Positions 41,874 through 55,000 of a stretch of 64,000 nt of DNA are shown here, one piece after another. The position numbers and the translations under genes were made by a program. Source of the DNA: Globisporangium splendens (Eukaryota; Oomycota; Peronosporomycetes; Pythiales; Pythiaceae); the NCBI GenBank assembly GCA_006386115.1, contig VFIW01000007.1, forward strand, positions 778,693-842,692, read 5' to 3'. Position 1 is the first letter of the stretch. The number at the start of each line of letters is the position of its first letter. The notes under the pieces were generated by a model. That model did not search any database. It saw nothing but the letters and a program-made list of their open reading frames with translations, and was not told the DNA's origin.

Positions 41874-42435
41874 GACGCCCGACGTAGAACGTCGGGTGTA
41901 GACGCATGGTCGGAGGAAGCTCCAACGTGTATGCGTCCCCAATCCTTTCAGGGACCTTGAAAGGGCCAATGTATCTTGGCAGCAACTTGTTGCTGTCACT
42001 GCTCACCACTCTGTTAGGTAGATTAGCAGTCGATAATAAAACAAACGAATTTCGTTGAAACTCGTTCATGTTTTTGCGGCCACTCTTGTCCGCTTGTTCT
42101 TTCTGACTATCCACTGCGTCGGCGATTGAATCGCGGACGAAGCGGATGACAGCTTGCCGCTGCAACACTGTTGTAACGATGTCTTTGTCGACGATCGCCG
42201 CATGAGCAGTTGCCTGCCCATGATGGTGCGAGATCTCCGCACTCTTCGCTTGTTCCGAAGCAGCTGCTTCGCGGACTCCTCCCCCACTCAAAGGAGACGT
42301 CACCGACGGAGGGGACATCCCACCGAGGATGGACGGAACACGTGGGTGCCAGAGGGCGTTCACGTAGAATGGCGTGTGCCCGGTTGAGACATGCACAGAG
42401 TTGTTGATTGCAAACTCTGCGAGAGCCAACTCCAC
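41398..42435 (-). pseudogene. Gypsy-D pol C-terminal fragment with chromodomain
   Basis: Open frame of 345 codons: LALAEFAINNSVHVSTGHTPFYVN (end of the integrase core), KLLPRYIGPFKVPERIGDAYTLE, then uninterrupted MRLHPTFYVGRLKAY, a polar linker, and the chromodomain QRWIVEKILAHRDRS with VYRVRWLGYPPDRDTWEP. It shows the joint that is broken by the 17-bp repeat in Gypsy-C. The catalytic integrase and RT parts are missing. Confidence 0.85.
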
Positions 42436-42533
42436 GCAGCGCTGACCAAGATACTGGACACGTTGACTCTACTGAATCTCGAGATGCATACCCAACGAGT
42501 GTCTTTGGCTCCGGGCCAGAAATCAATGCGGCG

Positions 42534-43556
42534 ATGGGTAGTGGACTAGGTACAGGGTCGACGGATGATGAACATCGATTCCAGAAACCGGAGCGAGAAC
42601 CAGATTCCCACTCTCATACGTTAAATCGGCCACGGGCACGAAAGATCCCAGAACTTGCGTCCTCAGTTTTAAAAGCAGCGGCTTCAACGACACCAGGTCA
42701 ATCCGAGGCCAGTCAAGAGTCAACCTTTTCCAACGACAGTGAAAGCGGGGAATTTGAGACGCCTCCTTCCTCACCGTCTCACTCTGTCCAGGACGATGGG
42801 CAAGCACGCAAGTCTCTGGTTGGACGATTGGTTGGATCGAAAGAGGAGCTCGAACAATTGACGGCTGCTGAACAAGCCCTTCGAAGACAGCATTTTCGTG
42901 CAAACAACAAAGCCATGCACGACTGGACCACGGAGACTCGACAAAATCGAAGATTCAGCTTGCCTTCAGTTGATCCAAGCGACGTCTCCAAATTGACTGG
43001 ATGGATTCCCAGTCACGTGGATGCTCTAAGTGCGCTCGTTTGTGCACTGCCTTTTCCACTGGAGGTCTTGCGCATGTTCCCAGTGAAAAAGCTTCTTGAT
43101 TTTGGGCACAGCATAAATAGTCAAGCTCAACGCGCATTAATCCGGCATCACTCAGCTGACGATGCAGTTAGCGCGCAAGTGCGAGCCTTTTGTAAGAAAT
43201 GGGCATCGGCTGTCGACGCCTGTCCGCAAGGCTCCGCTCGTTGGTCCATGACTGACAACATCAAGCAGTGGAACAGACTTGAAAAGCTAGATGATAGCCT
43301 ATTGACCGCGACCGCCTCGCGACCCATTGACCCAGACAAATGGGCAATTCTCAATGTGATAAGTCTTCTACTGCCAAGCATGTTCCTCAAGCACGAAGCC
43401 GTTGGACACGTTATGCCTGAAACCCGAGCTGAAGAATATTGGCGTTCGTCTTCTCTTCAATCAGCAATTGATGCGATTGTGGGCACGATGACGTCATGGT
43501 CGCTATTGGCGCACCAGCATGAGCTGGAGGTCCAACAGCGGTACAATCGGAACTAA
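42534..43556 (+). CDS. LINE copy 2 ORF1
   Basis: 340 residues from MGSGLGTGSTDDEHRFQ. The first 130 residues are Ser/Pro/Glu-rich and probably disordered. The rest is helical with conserved-looking blocks such as LTGWIPSHVDALSALV. No zinc knuckle or RRM is evident. ORF1 proteins of LINEs usually bind the RNA and accompany ORF2. The upstream open frame (from 42408) was trimmed because it enters Gypsy-D sequence and lacks ATG. The end overlaps ORF2 by 38 nt in another frame. Confidence 0.7.
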   Translation: MGSGLGTGSTDDEHRFQKPEREPDSHSHTLNRPRARKIPELASSVLKAAASTTPGQSEASQESTFSNDSESGEFETPPSSPSHSVQDDGQARKSLVGRLVGSKEELEQLTAAEQALRRQHFRANNKAMHDWTTETRQNRRFSLPSVDPSDVSKLTGWIPSHVDALSALVCALPFPLEVLRMFPVKKLLDFGHSINSQAQRALIRHHSADDAVSAQVRAFCKKWASAVDACPQGSARWSMTDNIKQWNRLEKLDDSLLTATASRPIDPDKWAILNVISLLLPSMFLKHEAVGHVMPETRAEEYWRSSSLQSAIDAIVGTMTSWSLLAHQHELEVQQRYNRN

Positions 43557-46500
43557 AGGCACCCATGGTGCCTCAACTCGCACTGTACTTGGTGGCAGTT
43601 CAGTGCGAGCAGGGGGAGATGGCTCAACTGTCTCTCCGACGGAAGTACAGCGTGGAATACAAAGCACATCAACGTATTCCGGCGATGGACTTCTGTTGCG
43701 ACCATATCAACCCACAACCCAAGCTCGTCGTGACAACCACCGACCCAGAAGGCGCAGTGCGACAGTCAGTGCTCGCCATGAGCTAACTGTTGGATTCCAC
43801 ACACAGAATGTGATGGGGTTCTCCAAATCCGACGCCAATCTGAACTCGTGGTTTTCACATTTTCGACAGACTGATGACTCGGGATCATTGGACATTGTCT
43901 TTCTCCAAGAAACGCACGTCCTGGAGACCGAAGTGACATCAATGCAATCCAGATTTCGTCGAAGTTGGGGTTTTCAGGAACCATCAGAAGAGTCGGATCC
44001 CAGACTCTCTCTCTCTGGTCAGCTACCACCGAGCGCAAAGGAGGAGTGGCGATCTTGTTGAATCCCTATTCGTGCATACCTACACTGGCTCCATATAAGC
44101 AGGATCAGTGGAATGCGCACTGGATTGCAGCTACGGTGACGTTGCGTGGTGAAACGGTGTTACTTCTCAACATCTACGCTCCTTCTACCGTATTTGCAAG
44201 GGAAGCTTTCTACAGAGCACTATCAGGTCTCCTCTCGTCACATGATGGACCCATTCTGTGCGGTGGAGACTTTAATTGCACTCTCAACCAGATGACAGAC
44301 AGGTCTCACAACATCCACAACAGAGTGCACGATTCCAAGGAATTGAAGAAACTGCTCCAGAAATTGAATCTTGTTGACACCCTCGAGGATGATGCTCTTC
44401 GCGCCACGGACACACGAGACGTCAAAGCATTCCATCGACAGCATCACACCTACTACTATACACTGCCTTCAGGCGGCAGTGCCAGCAGTAGGCTCGATCG
44501 ATGGTACTGCAGCAACGACCATCTCGACTGGGTTCGCAGCGTCTACCAAAGCGTAGCTGGTCCATTCTCCGATCACAATGGAGTCACGATCCGAGTAGCT
44601 GCTCCTGACAAGGTGATCCAAAGCAAGAAACCTCGAGTTGTCTATCCACTTCCGAGGAGTGCAGCGGCGCATGCGGCGAGTATTGGAAAAGATTTCTTCG
44701 AAAAAGCCCATGATCAACTTGATGAATTACGTGGGCGTTACTCTTCGCCTCGTGATTATGCTCTGGCCACAGCAAATTGGTGGGATGAAGCCAAGATCGC
44801 GCTCAGGATAAGGTACCTTGAAGCTAAAAAATCGTACTTCGCCAGATTGAATCAAGGATACAAGAAGAAAATCCAGAGGTTGCAACGACGCCTCTCAGAA
44901 TCGGAAGTGCAGATGCTCGATTACTCTGGTGGAGCGGTGGGTGATCATAACGTGGAGTTGTCGCAAGAGTTTCTTACCACCGCCACGAGTATTCGTCGTG
45001 CCATTGCAGAATGCAAATCTAAGTGGCAGGCTTCGAAACGGGACCGCATTTTTCGGGAGCACATGCATCATGAACGAAAAACGAGCAAATCCTTCTACAA
45101 GCGTATCTCGACCAAGTTCCTTGACAACACTATCTTCACGCTCGGTGGCACAGCGACTTGCGGACCCATGCGTTCACGAGAACTTGCTGACGACATGGGA
45201 GAAGGATGGAAATCAATCATGCAACAGGCGCCCACTCTGCAAACTGACATCGATCAAATCCTTGATCCAGGAACAGCTATTCCTCCGTCGGACAGATTAG
45301 GCTTCCTGCTCAAACCGATCGATTCGAGTGAAATTAAACAGGCTGTGAAGGAATGCAAGAGAGGCAAAGCTCACGGTCCTGACGAACTCGGCAACGACTG
45401 GTACAGAGACCACTGTGACGAGATTACTGGCCTATTCGAGCGACTTTTCAACTTGTGGATACCCGAATGCGTTCTACCAAGTTCGTTCAGTGAAGCACAT
45501 ATTCACTGCATAAAAAAGTCCGTCTCTGCCGCGTCACCGCTGGACTACACGCCAATCGCACTCCTCAACTCTGATTACAAAATATTCACACGAATATTTG
45601 CAACCAGAATACGAACTGTGCTCCCTTGGCTTATCCATCACATGCAAGCTGGTTTCGTTCCAGGGCGAGCAATCCCGACGACGATCGATGTGTTATTGGC
45701 TGCGCAACAGCGGGCCGCGAGTGACCCCGCCATGTCCAGAGCGATCGCGTTGCTCCTTGATTTTGCTAAAGCCTATGATTCACTCGATCGCAGCTTTCTG
45801 GCACAAGCGCTCCAGCATCTTGGATTCCCATTGAAGTTCGTACGCTTAGTGGAGGTGTTACACTCTCAAACCACTTACAAGTTCATTGTCAACGGTTTCC
45901 TGTCGAGAAAGTACAACGTAACATCCGGAATTCGTCAAGGATGTCCGCTGGCCCCTCTTCTCTCCATCTTGGCGTTAGAGGTTTTTTATCGGAAAATCGA
46001 AGAGAGTGACGAAATACACGGCGTTGAACTCCAGGCAGCAGGATGCGCAACTGAAGTCAGACTTGGAGGATACGCAGACGACACGACCATTTATCATAGC
46101 GATCCCAAGGATATTAACGCCGTGTTTGCAATCCTGGACAAATATGGAGCAGCTTCTGGGCTTCGAGTCAATCGGCACAAATCTGCAGTATTACCGCTGA
46201 ACAAGGAATACAGCTCCACCGAAGAGGCAGTCAGCGACATTCATGTGCTACAACGTGAGGAACATTGCCGCTACCTCGGCATCCAAGTCGGACAAACGCC
46301 TTCGAATGCAAGTAACTGGTCCAAGTGCATCCAAGCCTTACGTGTCGGACTTCGACTTGCGCGTCTCAAAACTCACTCTGTCGCCCAACGTGCAGCAATT
46401 GCCAGTGCCGTCATCATACCCAAAGTGCTTTACGTGGCCAGGCACTCCTGGTCCTCTACGGCTATTGTCAATCAGCTGCACGACCTAGTGAAACAATTTG

Positions 46501-48914
46501 TCTGGGGCTCAAGGAATGGTAAGCCTGCGAAACCGTGGATGAAGGAAGAACAAGCCGAACTCAAAAAAAATGAATGGAGGCTTGTCAGTACCCAACATCA
46601 GAACTGAGCTGATGACGATGAGTGCCACAGCAGTCTCCAAATGGGCAATCACTACCCCTCACATCGATCAGGTCATCGGGGAAATCTTGCTGCACAACAC
46701 AAGGGCTTCTTCGACGTACATCACGCCGCTCGATGCAATTCCAAGGCGGCCACCCCAGCTTCGTGATTACATGTGGACAACTGGCGCAGCATTATGTGCG
46801 TCGCTCCATTCTCGACCCTATGAACCCAGAGAGCGTGATAATGTACGTTGGTGTTACGAGCACTTCAAGTCGACAATTGTGCAGACTCAATGGGACGGCG
46901 ATGTGTTCCAGATCGACCTCAGCTCTAAAATGTCTGACAGGCTTCCAGGTATCATCGCTGAAGGACGAAAGCTACGCGGGACATTCTGTGCAGAATGGCT
47001 GCCATACATGACCTCGACTGCAGATGGGTGGCTTCTTGATTCCAACGGCTCTCCTTACAAGCTTGCTCACACATCATTATCAGTTGGAACAGCACAACTG
47101 GGTGACATACTTCGATGGGAGTGGATAAGACCAGGAGTGCTTAACTTCATCCCAACATGTGGAATCTCCGGATTCTCCCTGGCCGTCTATTCGAGCGCTC
47201 GAGCGGTTATGTGCTACGTTGGTATCCAACTTCCCACAGCTTCTGTATCGACCACAGCAAACAAATGTGCTTCGGCTGTACAACGGGCAACGTCATTATA
47301 ACCACGAATGGCATCTGCACACCAGTGAAGCAACTCTGACCCACGTCGACACGACCCTAGTCAAAGCTACGCATACACTTCACTCCGCAATGGACTGTGA
47401 CATCATGGCAACAAGAGACTTGAACGGGCAGAAGGTGTCGTTCCATGCACATCCACGTTTCACAAGAATCGTGCAACTATGGGGTGGCAACGGACGATAC
47501 AATACGACCAGATCTTTCTATCGGCAACAAGTTGCAGCAACGAGGACACAAATTGGCAAAGATACTCGAGATGCAGCAGTCAACAAAGCTGTCCATACAG
47601 CAGGATCTCTGTGGCCCGGACTGCAATTAATCCAATGGAGCGAATTACACAACATCCCAGGGATTACTGCTTATACGGCTCCAGACTCTTCTCCGGCTGA
47701 AAGCCAACCGACTCTCCATGTGGAACTATGAGAAAGCTGATCTATCCTGCTCGAATCCCGAATGTTCCCAAGTTGTCCAATCTTCTGTTCAACATCTATT
47801 CTGGGAGTGTCCGAAAGCCAAACTCGTGTGGAACTACTTTTATGCGCTATGGGCGAAGATCGGAATCACTCCTGGTCACGACCCCGCAATCTGGATCTTC
47901 AGTCTGGATCTACCAGATACTCCAAGGCATGCATGGACCACGATCAAGAGACACATTATCGGACACAAGTTCTCCAATGAACATCTCCAAGATCATCTCT
48001 ATCCCGTCGCACACATGCTGTGGCGATATATGAGCGCGTCGCTCATACATGCCATTTGGTGTGCGCATCTGCGACGCATGGATTCGGATCCAATCGAATC
48101 GACTGCTGAGATGGCGATCATGATGACCAGATTAGAGGCAGGAATGCGAAACCTCACACGACTCGCTGAAGCGCAAGCTGGAGACTCGGACGGTCACACG
48201 GTTGCGGCAGTTCTCAAGGCATATGTCGACTGCTTTCTCAGCCAAACCGACGCCATCCCCTTGACTCCAAGTGATACTCGCGGCGTTTACCTGTTGTTTT
48301 TCGATGGTGGATCACGCGGCAATCCAGGACCAGGAGGGACTGGATCCATCATCGTGCGTGTCCATAAGGACTCGCACACAGCCAGTTTAATTTGGGCCGC
48401 CAGCATGTCCTATACCAGGAAGGACACGACCAACAACTTTGCCGAGTACTGGGGTCTCATACATGGACTCCGAGAAGCCCAACGCAGTCACTTCGAACCG
48501 TTGTACGTGATTGGAGACAGTGCACTGATTATCTCCCAACAGCGAATGCATCGGTCCCCTCGACAGCACCGATTGGCACGTTTATACCTGACAAGTCGAC
48601 GACTCGCGGATTGCATCGACATCCGAGGATGGTACCATCACTACCGTGCCTTCAACAAGATGGCGGACTCAGCCGCCAACCTAGCCATGGACACCAGAAC
48701 CTCAACGCAGGTCCACTTCCCAACTCAAAGAGCTGCTTTCAACAATCTCACCCAGGATCTTGACAACGACGTCATGCATTGGCTTATGCGAAGTTCGGAA
48801 GACCCAAGGTCATTGGACAACACAAGGCAGCCTCACATAGGACCAAGAGAACATGCCATCCTGGTCAAAGATTATTTGGCATTCAGAAGTGATCTATTGC
48901 AATCCGCGCTATAG
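43519..48914 (+). pseudogene. LINE copy 2 ORF2 (endonuclease, RT, zinc knuckle, RNase H), frameshifted
   Basis: Starts at the ATG at 43519 inside ORF1. APE endonuclease: HTQNVMGFSKSDANLN, IVFLQETHV, LNIYAPS, GGDFNC, SDHNGV. RT: GPDELGNDWYRD, LLDFAKAYDSLDRS, GIRQGCPLAPLL and catalytic YADDTTIY. Zinc knuckle: CSNPECSQ with HLFWEC. RNase H: FFDGGSRGNPGPGG, NNFAEYWGL, VIGDSALI and ADSAANLAMD. Frame changes occur near 44010 (CT repeat), 46566 (run of eight A), about 47265 and 47684 (an extra C compared with copies 1 and 3). The first two lie in slippage-prone runs, so some could be sequencing errors. A C-terminal RNase H places it among I/Tad-type LINEs rather than L1. Confidence 0.88.
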
Positions 48915-49097
48915 ACACATTTACACTCCTAGATGAAATTCGCAATGAAGATTAGTTAGGAGAATGGATATTGTAGGTCACGACGATGAACCTAAATATA
49001 CCTCACCTTATAAAAAAGTTATGAACAGGCAATACCTCTCTCTCACTGATAGATCGTGCACCTGGTGCTGGCGCTGGTCTTCTCGCTTGCCGATTGA
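48915..49097. other. LINE 3' tail and ankyrin-kinase 3' flank
   Basis: The LINE 3' UTR (about 100 nt) ends near 49016. The next 81 bases are the 3' flank of the minus-strand ankyrin gene. No further gene. Confidence 0.6.
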
Positions 49098-52000
49098 TCA
49101 CATAGCAGACTGCGAGAATTCGTACAATTTGTCCACAATTGAAGCAATCTTGAGTCGGTGTAGCGGATCGGTAGCACACATCATCTCGATCAGATTCCAC
49201 TGCCGGTCAGTGATCACGTCAGGACGCAATGGGAGTTCGCCGCGCTTGATGCGAATTCCTGCGACTGCTTCTTCCATTGCACTTCCCCACGGTGGCAAGC
49301 CTGTTATGGCCTCCAAAATGCACATACCAAACGAAAAGATATCCGAAGCAAGCGTGAGACGTTCTCCTTTCAGATACTCGGGCGACTTCCAGTGCTTCGC
49401 ACCAACTTTCTTGGGATCAATCTTCACCTCTGCTCGCAAAAGAATGCAACTCAAACCGAAATCGGTGATTTTCGCTTTGCCGTCTACGCCAACCAGGAAA
49501 TTGTCACCCTTTAGATCGTTGTGCAAGACATTCATGCCGTGCAAATACTGGAGTCCGAGCCCGACCTCGTACAGCTTTTCCCAAGTTTTACCACGGTTTT
49601 GCCCTCGGTTCAGATAATCACGCAGTGTCCCATTTGCAGCATATTCGCAGACAAAGTATCGCTTGCCGATTTGGCAAGCGCCATAGAGACGAACAATATG
49701 CGGATGGTTGAGCTTGGACCAGATATGCAGTTCGTGCTCGAACATCTCCCGATCGTTTCCCTTTTCATCTTGCTCAAAGCCCATGTGCTTGACGACAACA
49801 AGCGTGTCTCTCCATTTACCTTTGTACACTTTTCCAAAAGCACCAGAACCAATAACTCTGTCCCTTGAATAGTTCAACTCATTCGGTGGGATGAACAGCA
49901 GCGGTTGGTCTGCGTAAAATTGCCGTCCACCCTCTGTGCTTACAAGTTCCGCCTCGTGGCGCACAATGGTGACTGCGTTACTTGCACCAGCATCAACTTC
50001 AACGCGCATGCTCGATTGGAAATCTTTCTCGTCGTTGCCTTGCCACGTATGGATTGGACCAGAAGGAAAGGTCGGAAGTAATCTCAATAATCCATCGATC
50101 TCTTTGTGAAGCGTGTTGAACTTCAAAGACACCTCTTGACTCTTCGCGCGTCGTTTGATAGACTCTTCATGAACGGCAGCAACGCCTAAAAATTTGTCGA
50201 ACCTTTTTAGCACGTGACAAAATTTCTTGACTGGAATCACGCTTGGAATGGCGGGTATCTTGGAAAAGTACTCCTGAACGTCAACCAATCGTAAGTAGAT
50301 GCTGTCGATTGCATCGTGGTGTAGACGACAAAAGTTGCATTTCAATTCTAAGTGTTCCAAGAACGCAGCAATCGAACGTTGAAGCTCTGGAGTGATGAAC
50401 CCAGCATACGCATGTAGCTCACTTTCAAACATGACATCAACCGATATTGGTTTAGCCAAATGCTCCACTCGGATGCCACACGAGGCAGATGCACACAGTT
50501 GATTCGTTTCTTGGGCAGCAAATTCTTTGAGATGCTCCACTGCTTCCTCCAATGTCACTCGCCCAGAAGGATCAAAGCAGCACATTCGCCGTACAAGGTT
50601 CCATTGGTCGTCGCTCAGCGGAAACATGCCATCCATGAGATCCAGCCAATCTCGGCGGTCATCTTGACTCCACCCAGTGACACGGAAAGGTGAGTCCGTA
50701 AAATTATCGACTGAACTCACTGCATCCAAAATCAGCATCCCGAAACAGTACACATCAGACAATTCAGTTGGATCATCACGCTTGTTCAGACACTCAGGAG
50801 CCTTCCAACGCACATCTTCGTCATCGCTTTGTGAGTCCTTGCTGGCAGGTTCAAAGTCGCATTCGGCAATCTTCGCAACACCATCGGAACCGATCAAAAT
50901 TCGATCGCATCTCAGTTTGCCAAGAATCACCCCCATGCTGTGCAAGTACTTTAGACCGAGCGCGACCTCGTACAGCCGATTCCACAACAAGTGGTGATTC
51001 TCGTTGGCACGCAGATATTCTCGCAAATGCGTTGTTGATGTTTTTTCAAAGATCACCAAGTATGGACAGTGTAGATGGCAGGCTCCAAACATTTCGATCA
51101 CGTGAGGATGCTTCAAAGGGTGCCATTGTTCAACAAACTTGCTGAAGCCCCGGTTTGTTCTAAACTCGCGAATGAAAACTGTTGACTTCAGCCATTTTCC
51201 ACTCCAAAAGGAGCGCAGTTTCGAACGTTGAGCTTCCGCTTGTGACTCGAAGTCCACTTCATGGCGGGGGATAAACCACGTTGGAGGTTCAAGATTCGCA
51301 TTTGCCGCGCAACACTGGATTCTTTTCAAGCACATGCGTAGGAGCTGTTGTTTTCTCTCGTTGCATTGGCCAATATTAGTCGTAATTTCATGGTGCAGCA
51401 GCGCGATTGCCTCCTCGACGTCGACTTTGTCTTTCAGATTTGCCACTGCCCGGACATCGCCATTCACTGCAGTTGAAAAAAGCGCATTCACGTTGTCTTC
51501 ATCAGCGCCCCAATTAGCGCGCCAATCTCTGCTAGTGGTGTCCGATGGAACGAGTTGCGTGATTCGCAGCAAGTGGTCCAGCTCAATGTGGAGGTCTTGG
51601 AAAGTGTCTGATAGACTTCGGCTGGCAACGAGACGCGTGTGAAAATTTCTCCCCTTGCAAGCCAGATAGAGCTTGATCAATCGGAAAACAACCATGAGGT
51701 ATTGGAGAGCGGATGACTTTGGAATGGTTTCGCACTGCAAGAACTGGGCATATATCTTCTCCAAGCGCTCCACCAGGTACCCCCATATTGACTTCATTTC
51801 TTGCATATCTCCACGATAAGCAGCCAACGTCTGCAGTGTAGCGCCAACAAGGGATTGTTGAGAAGCCGTGGTGTTCGTAAAGGGTCCGTATTCCACAAGA
51901 AGATCAACCGTTTCAACATCGCCCCAGCGAGCAGCACAGGTTAGCACATTTTCTCCGTTAGAGTCCTGGATGTGTATGGACGCCCCCTTCTTGACTAGCA

Positions 52001-55000
52001 GCTTCACAACATCGAAGTTTCCCGAAGCAGCGGCAGCTAGCAATGCTGTTTCACCGATCGCATTCACCAAGTCAATCGATGCACCATGCCGAAGTAGCTC
52101 ACGAACTACTTGCAAATGCCCATTACGAGATGCAGATGTTAGTGGCGCATTTCTGTCTGTATCCAAGCTGTCAACATTCGCGCCGCTCAACAGCAAGAGA
52201 TTCGTAACGTTTTCATAGCCGTTGCGAGCTGCGATGAGCAAGGGTGTCATGCCATGCTCGTCTCTCTGGTCAATGGCAACATTTCTGCCGAGCAAACTGG
52301 AAACGACTGGCATATGCCCTTTACTTGAGGCAGTCCAAAGAGGGGACCGATGGTTGTCATCGAAAACATTAAGTGTCGCTCCACTGGCCAACAAGATATT
52401 CACAACCTTCAGGTGACCCTTCTGCGACGCAATCCACAACGGTGCCCGATTACGTTTATTCGCCATCTCCGTGTTTGCGCCGTTATGTAGTAACAGCGTC
52501 ACGATCTCCTCGGATCCGTTGTGCGCTGCAATCCAAAGTGGTGTCCGCCCTTGACTGTCCTTCGCGTTGGTGTTTGCATTCTTGCAAAGCAGAAGTCGAG
52601 CAATGTCTGCGTATCCGTTATCGGCCGCAATCCACAATGGTGACTGTAGCTGTCGATTCGCCAAGTCCACACTTGCTCCACGGTTCAGCAGATTGTCGAC
52701 CACATCCCTGTGCCCATTGTACACAGCAACGAAGAGTGAAGACTGACCCTCTATGTTCGTATAATCGACTCTTGCACGAAAATCCAATAGCACAGATGAA
52801 AAAGCCAAGCTTCCTCTGCAACACGCGATCCACAACGGAGTTTGTCCACTCGAATTCACAGAATCGACTTCCACACCATGCTTCAGTAATTCGGTAAGCA
52901 CTTCGAGGTGAGTGTTTGCCGAAACGAGCAACTCCATAATCGCACCGTACTGACTCACATAATCTTTCTGCACACCATTCTGAAGGAACGCTCTGACCAC
53001 AGATGCATGACCGTTGCGAACGGCGGCCCACAATGGTGTGTCGCCGGACAAACTCCTTGAACAAGCATCCGCTCCCCAACGAAGTAACTCGGCCACACAA
53101 TCCACGTGACCGTTTTTTGCCGCTATAAAAAGTGGAGTCTGGAGTTTGTTGTCCGCTAAATCGACAAGTGCACCGCGGTCTAAAAACGCTTTGATGAACG
53201 TAGTCGCTCCTTCCGATGATGCTATCCAAAGCATGGTTTGCCCAACTTTATTTTGGTAGTTGATTATTGGGCCCTTCTGAAACGCGAGTGTCGCAATGCA
53301 GTCTGAGATTTTGTCATCGACATGTGCTCCACTGGTTACCAGCTCACGAACAACCTCAGCGTGACCATTAATAAACGCAACCGCTAACGGAGACTGGTGA
53401 TGTGAGTCTGCTAGCTCAATATTTGCTCCGCTAGCAGTCAGCACCCGTACAATCTCCAGGTCGCCACGTGACGACGCGATCCACAATGGTGTCTTCCCGT
53501 CTGCATCTGTAACATTGACTTGTGCTCCAGCTTTGACCAGCTCGTGTGCAATATCAAAACGCCCACGAACCGACGCGATTAGCAAAGGCGTCTGCATATT
53601 TGCATCTTTGGATTCAAGATTTGCGCCAGCTGCTACCAGGATGCGCACGACTTCGAGATCACCACGTGAAGACGCGATCCACAACGGTGTTCTGCCGTCT
53701 GCATCTGTAACATTGACTTGTGCTCCAGTTTTGACCAGCTCAAGTACAACCTCAAAGTATCCACGATCCGACGCGATTAGCAAAGGCGTCTGCATATTTG
53801 CATCTTTGGATTCAAGATTTGCACCGGCTGCTACCAGGATGCGCACGACTTCGAGATCACCACGTGAAGACGCGATCCACAACGGTGTTCTGCCGTCTGC
53901 ATCTGTGACGTTGACTTGTGCTCCAGTTTTGACCAGCTCAAGTACAACCTCAAAGTATCCACGATCCGACGCGATTAGCAAAGGCGTCTGCATATTTGCA
54001 TCTTTGGATTCAAGATTTGCACCGGCTGCTACCAGGATGCGCACGACTTCGAGATCACCACGTGAAGACGCGATCCACAACGGTGTTCTGCCGTCTGCAT
54101 CTGTGACGTTGACTTGTGCTCCAGTTTTGACCAGCTCAAGTACAACCTCAAAGTATCCACGATCCGACGCGATTAGCAAAGGCGTCTGCATATTTGCATC
54201 TTTGGATTCAAGATTTGCACCGGCTGCTACCAGGATGCGCACGACTTCGAGATCACCACGTGAAGACGCGATCCACAACGATGTTCTGCCGCTTGCATCT
54301 GTGACGTTGACTTGTGCTCCAGCTTTGACGAGTTCAAGTACAACCGCATCATGACCTTCGCGGGACGATATGAACAACGGTGTCGTCTCAGAAAAAGGGT
54401 CAGTGGACTCAACATCCGCACCGGCTGCTGCCAGGACGCGCACGACTTTGAGATAACCTCGTGAAGACGCGATCCACAACGGTGTTTTGCTGCTTGCATC
54501 TGTGACGTTGACTTGTGCTCCAGCTTTGACGAGTTCAAGTACAACCTCAAAGTATCCACGATCCGACGCGATTAGCAAAGGCGTCTGCATATTTGCATCT
54601 TTGGATTCAAGATTTGCACCGGCTGCTACCAGGATGCGCACGACTCCAAGCTCACCATGTAAAGACGCGATCCACAATGGTGTTCTGCCGTCTGCATCTG
54701 TGACGTTGACTTGTGCTCCAGTTTTGACCAGCTCAATTGCAACGTCAAAGTGTTCGCGATCCAACGCGATTAGCAAAGGTGTCTGCTTTTTAACATCCTT
54801 GCGTTCAACATCAGCTCCTGCTGCTACAAGGACGCGCACGACTTCGAGATCACCTCGTGAAGACGCGATCCACAACGGTGTTTTGCCGTCTGCATCTGTG
54901 ACGTTGACTTGTGCTCCAGTTTTGACCAGCTCAAGTGCAACCTCAAAGTATCCACGATCCGACGCGATTAGCAAAGGCGTCTGCATATTTGCATCTTTGG

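Larger units (their letters stand above)
40369..42440 (-). mobile_element. Gypsy-D: inverted 3' fragment of a chromodomain Gypsy
   Basis: Minus-strand sequence from the integrase C-terminal region to the 3' UTR of an element related to Gypsy-C. It has no LTR, being cut by the Gypsy-C LTR on one side and by LINE copy 2 on the other. Confidence 0.8.
42441..49016 (+). mobile_element. RNase-H LINE copy 2, near full length
   Basis: Contains ORF1, ORF2 (endonuclease, RT, zinc knuckle, RNase H) and the 3' tail ending gatgaacctaaatatacctc, then ACCTTATAAA. The 5' boundary is set where Gypsy-D homology ends and is approximate. No target-site duplication is visible at the left. The 3' end lies 82 bases from the ankyrin-kinase stop codon. 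Confidence 0.88.
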
